NCBI GenBank assembly: GCA_017419465.1
Contig: JAFOLE010000228.1
Location: 1-7,029 of the forward strand
Direction of reading: 5' to 3'
Origin: Solobacterium sp.
GTDB taxonomy: Bacteria > Bacillota_I > Bacilli_A > Erysipelotrichales > Erysipelotrichaceae
DNA: 7,029 nucleotides
Shown here one piece after another: positions 5,563 through 7,029 of the stretch (its first letter is position 1; each line of letters begins with the position of its first letter). Made by a program: the position numbers and the translations under genes. The notes beneath the pieces were generated by a model, which did not search any database, had not been told where the DNA came from, and saw only the letters and a program-made list of their open reading frames with translations.

Positions 5563-6590
5563 GCGGAAAGGATTCCATCGACATCAAGGCAACCGCGGAT
5601 CTTGTCGAAAACGAGAGTACCGCAAAGCGGAAACAGGAAGCCGCATCAATTGAAAACCAGCAGAAGGAAGCAGCGAAAAAGGCAGAAGAAGCCCGCGAAG
5701 AGGCAAAACGGAAAGAACAGGAGCGCCTGGAGAAGGAACTTGCGGAAAAGAAAGCCCGTGAGGAACAGCGCGCAAAGGAAGCTGCCGCCGCAAAGGAAGC
5801 GGAAGAAGCACGGCTTGCGGCCGCAAAACAGAAGGAAGAACTGATCGGCGCAGGACTTGCGCTGGCCGGCACTGCCCTTGCGGGAACTGCAGGCAAAAAG
5901 AATTCCGGCGGATTCTGGAAAGGACTCCTGCTCGGAATCATCATCGGAGCCCTCGGCTTCTGGCTGTTAATGCCGCGGCAGACTGCGCCGGCCGAGCCGG
6001 CACCGACCCCGGTCCCGGTCGAAGACGCAGATGTGACGATCGACAATGACGGATTCCTCGGCTATACCGCCGCAGACTTCCAGAATGCGGTGCTTGGGGC
6101 AGCGTCCGAACATCAGGAACTGATCGTCATGGAACAGCCGCTCTCCATCGCAACCACGATCACAAAGGCAGGACTCGGAAATCTGCCGATCTTCGCAAAG
6201 ATGAAGGATGTGACGTACTACGGAACCGGTGTTTATACGGTTGATCTGTCCGGAATGGATGCCTCAAGGATCCTTGTGGATGAAGAGACCTGTACCGTAA
6301 CCGTTAAAATTCCGCATACCGTCCTGCAGTATGTAAATCCGGAACTTTCCAGAACCGAATTTGAGGATACGGAAAAAGGACTCCTCGCCTTCGGAGACAT
6401 CAAGCTGACCGCGGAAGAAACCAACCAGCTGGAACAGTCGGTCTATGACGCAATGAAGGAACGGCTTGATTCGGAAGATCTTTATGCGGAAGCGGACCGC
6501 TTTGCCAAGCTGAAGACCTGGGAAATCTTCCAGCCGCTGGTCACTGCGGTATCCCCGATGTATAAAGTGGAAATGGAATTTATCGACTGA
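5559..6590 (+). CDS. DUF4230 domain membrane protein with cytoplasmic coiled coil
   Basis: This is a 343-residue protein of unknown function. Residues about 20-95 are highly charged and rich in Lys, Glu and Ala, predicting a long helix or coiled coil. A small-residue hydrophobic patch follows (96-111, GAGLALAGTALAGTA), then one clear membrane segment at about 119-138 (FWKGLLLGIIIGALGFWLL). A proline-rich linker (142-154) leads to a C-terminal domain from about 180 to the end. That domain resembles DUF4230 through EQPLSIATTITKAGLGN, VTYYGTGVYTVDLS, IPHTVLQYVNPEL and KLKTWEIFQPLVTAVSP. Positive charge before the segment suggests the coil is inside and DUF4230 outside. There is no cleavable signal peptide. 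The ATG at 5559 has AAAGGA eight bases upstream and overlaps the tnpB stop as ATGA. A strong terminator follows, so it ends its transcript. Its original promoter would lie where the insertion element now sits. The family assignment is from recognition; the function is not known to me. Confidence 0.85.
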   Translation: MSGKDSIDIKATADLVENESTAKRKQEAASIENQQKEAAKKAEEAREEAKRKEQERLEKELAEKKAREEQRAKEAAAAKEAEEARLAAAKQKEELIGAGLALAGTALAGTAGKKNSGGFWKGLLLGIIIGALGFWLLMPRQTAPAEPAPTPVPVEDADVTIDNDGFLGYTAADFQNAVLGAASEHQELIVMEQPLSIATTITKAGLGNLPIFAKMKDVTYYGTGVYTVDLSGMDASRILVDEETCTVTVKIPHTVLQYVNPELSRTEFEDTEKGLLAFGDIKLTAEETNQLEQSVYDAMKERLDSEDLYAEADRFAKLKTWEIFQPLVTAVSPMYKVEMEFID

Positions 6591-6598
6591 TCACACAG

Positions 6599-6626
6599 CG
6601 GATGCCGTAAAAGGCATCCGTTTTTT
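6599..6626 (+). terminator. Rho-independent terminator after the DUF4230 gene
   Basis: CGGATGCC (6599-6606) and GGCATCCG (6613-6620) form a perfect 8-bp stem over loop GTAAAA, followed immediately by six T residues. It begins eight bases after the stop codon. Confidence 0.93.
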
Positions 6627-6633
6627 GGGCATG

Positions 6634-6666
6634 AAAAAAGGGCTGCCTGTTTTCAGACGGCCCTTT
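6634..6666 (-). terminator. Rho-independent terminator for the converging RNase Z-like gene
   Basis: AAAGGGC (6637-6643) pairs with GCCCTTT (6660-6666), and the stem continues inward to CTG/CAG over a TTTT loop with one mismatch and one wobble. On the minus strand the stem is followed by a run of six T (complement of 6634-6639), ten bases past the stop at 6677. It may act weakly in the other direction too, backing up the terminator at 6599-6626. Confidence 0.85.
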
Positions 6667-6676
6667 ATGCGTTTGT

Positions 6677-7029
6677 TCAGGCTTCTGTGCTGTCTTCGTC
6701 ATCCGGATAGTTCAGCACCGTATGCATGCCGCATTTTCCGCAGTGGCTGTTGGGAAACAGGATGCGGGCATTGTCGATCCACTGTTCGGGATCGGTTTCC
6801 GAAGGTGAGAAATGCGTCAGCCAGAGTTCCTTTGCGCCGGCCGCAGCCGCAAGCGCTGCCGCCTCGGAAAAGATCATGTGATGCTTGACCTTTGCGGCCT
6901 CAAGCCGCTCATCATCACCGTACATGCCTTCAAATATCGCAAGGTCTGCGTCTTTTGCGGCACTTGAAATCACATCTGTCGGACGGGTATCCGTGCAGTA
7001 GGTCAGCTTGATGCCGCGGCGCTCTTCAC
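6677..7029 (-). CDS. rnz: Ribonuclease Z-like metallo-beta-lactamase-fold hydrolase (C-terminal part, cut by window edge)
   Basis: RNase Z trims the 3' trailer of tRNA precursors with a two-metal centre. About 117 codons are visible and the frame is open at the right edge, so the start and the HxHxDH motif lie outside. The visible part has KLTYCTDTRP, whose aspartate matches the bridging metal ligand, then ADLAIFEGMYG, a histidine in KHHMIFSEAA, and LWLTHFSPS carrying the late metal-binding histidine. The order and spacing fit RNase Z and related MBL proteins. HHMIFSEAA and SPS replace the HSTxxEAA and SPRY of the best-studied enzymes, so it may be a lineage variant or a related hydrolase. 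The tail LFPNSHCGKCGMHTVLNYPDDED has two nearby cysteines and an acidic end. It converges on the DUF4230 gene, with terminators between them. Confidence 0.8.
   Translation of the reverse strand, partial: EERRGIKLTYCTDTRPTDVISSAAKDADLAIFEGMYGDDERLEAAKVKHHMIFSEAAALAAAAGAKELWLTHFSPSETDPEQWIDNARILFPNSHCGKCGMHTVLNYPDDEDSTEA

Noticed and set aside
5528..6046. A serine/alanine-rich minus-strand frame opposite the start of the DUF4230 gene
   Set aside because: Its composition is the mirror of the Lys/Glu/Ala codon repeats on the coding strand; no start context or domain.
6625..6888. An 87-codon plus-strand frame near the right edge
   Set aside because: It starts within the terminator region and runs antisense to the RNase Z-like gene; no supporting features.

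Overview
The window reads as a Bacillota chromosome of roughly even base composition. The MutS, UvrA, RNase Z-like and DUF4230 proteins look like gut Firmicutes (Erysipelotrichia or clostridial type). The lineage is an inference from protein style only.

Layout: positions 1-3315 hold a minus-strand DNA-repair pair, mutS followed six bases later by uvrA, which runs off the left edge. A good extended -10 promoter lies just upstream of mutS. Positions of about 3370-5520 hold an IS200/IS605-family element. It has a HUH/Y1 single-strand transposase (tnpA, minus strand), a divergent RNA-guided nuclease (tnpB, plus strand), a subterminal hairpin at each end, and a probable guide RNA (omega RNA) overlapping the tnpB 3' end. 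Positions 5559-6590 encode a membrane-anchored DUF4230 protein with a lysine/glutamate/alanine-rich cytoplasmic coil, followed by a strong terminator. At the right edge the C-terminal part of an RNase Z-like metallo-beta-lactamase-fold hydrolase enters on the minus strand, converging on DUF4230, with its own terminator hairpin.

The element appears to have landed in a short divergent intergenic region (about 92 bp after subtraction) between mutS and the DUF4230 gene. Its left end lies close to the mutS promoter. Its right end lies only about 38 bp before the DUF4230 start codon. The tnpB frame stays open through the presumed omega RNA and the right-end hairpin, leaves the element, and stops in a 4-base ATGA overlap with the DUF4230 start. 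tnpB and the host gene are therefore physically joined and may be translationally coupled. TnpB lacks the usual RuvC-II glutamate and the usual zinc-finger cysteines, and instead has a conserved-looking QEESYTSKAS segment that could supply a relocated glutamate.

The most interesting material is the transposon: its nuclease variant, its end structures and guide/cleavage complementarity, and its fusion with the host locus. I see no wholly new system beyond this.
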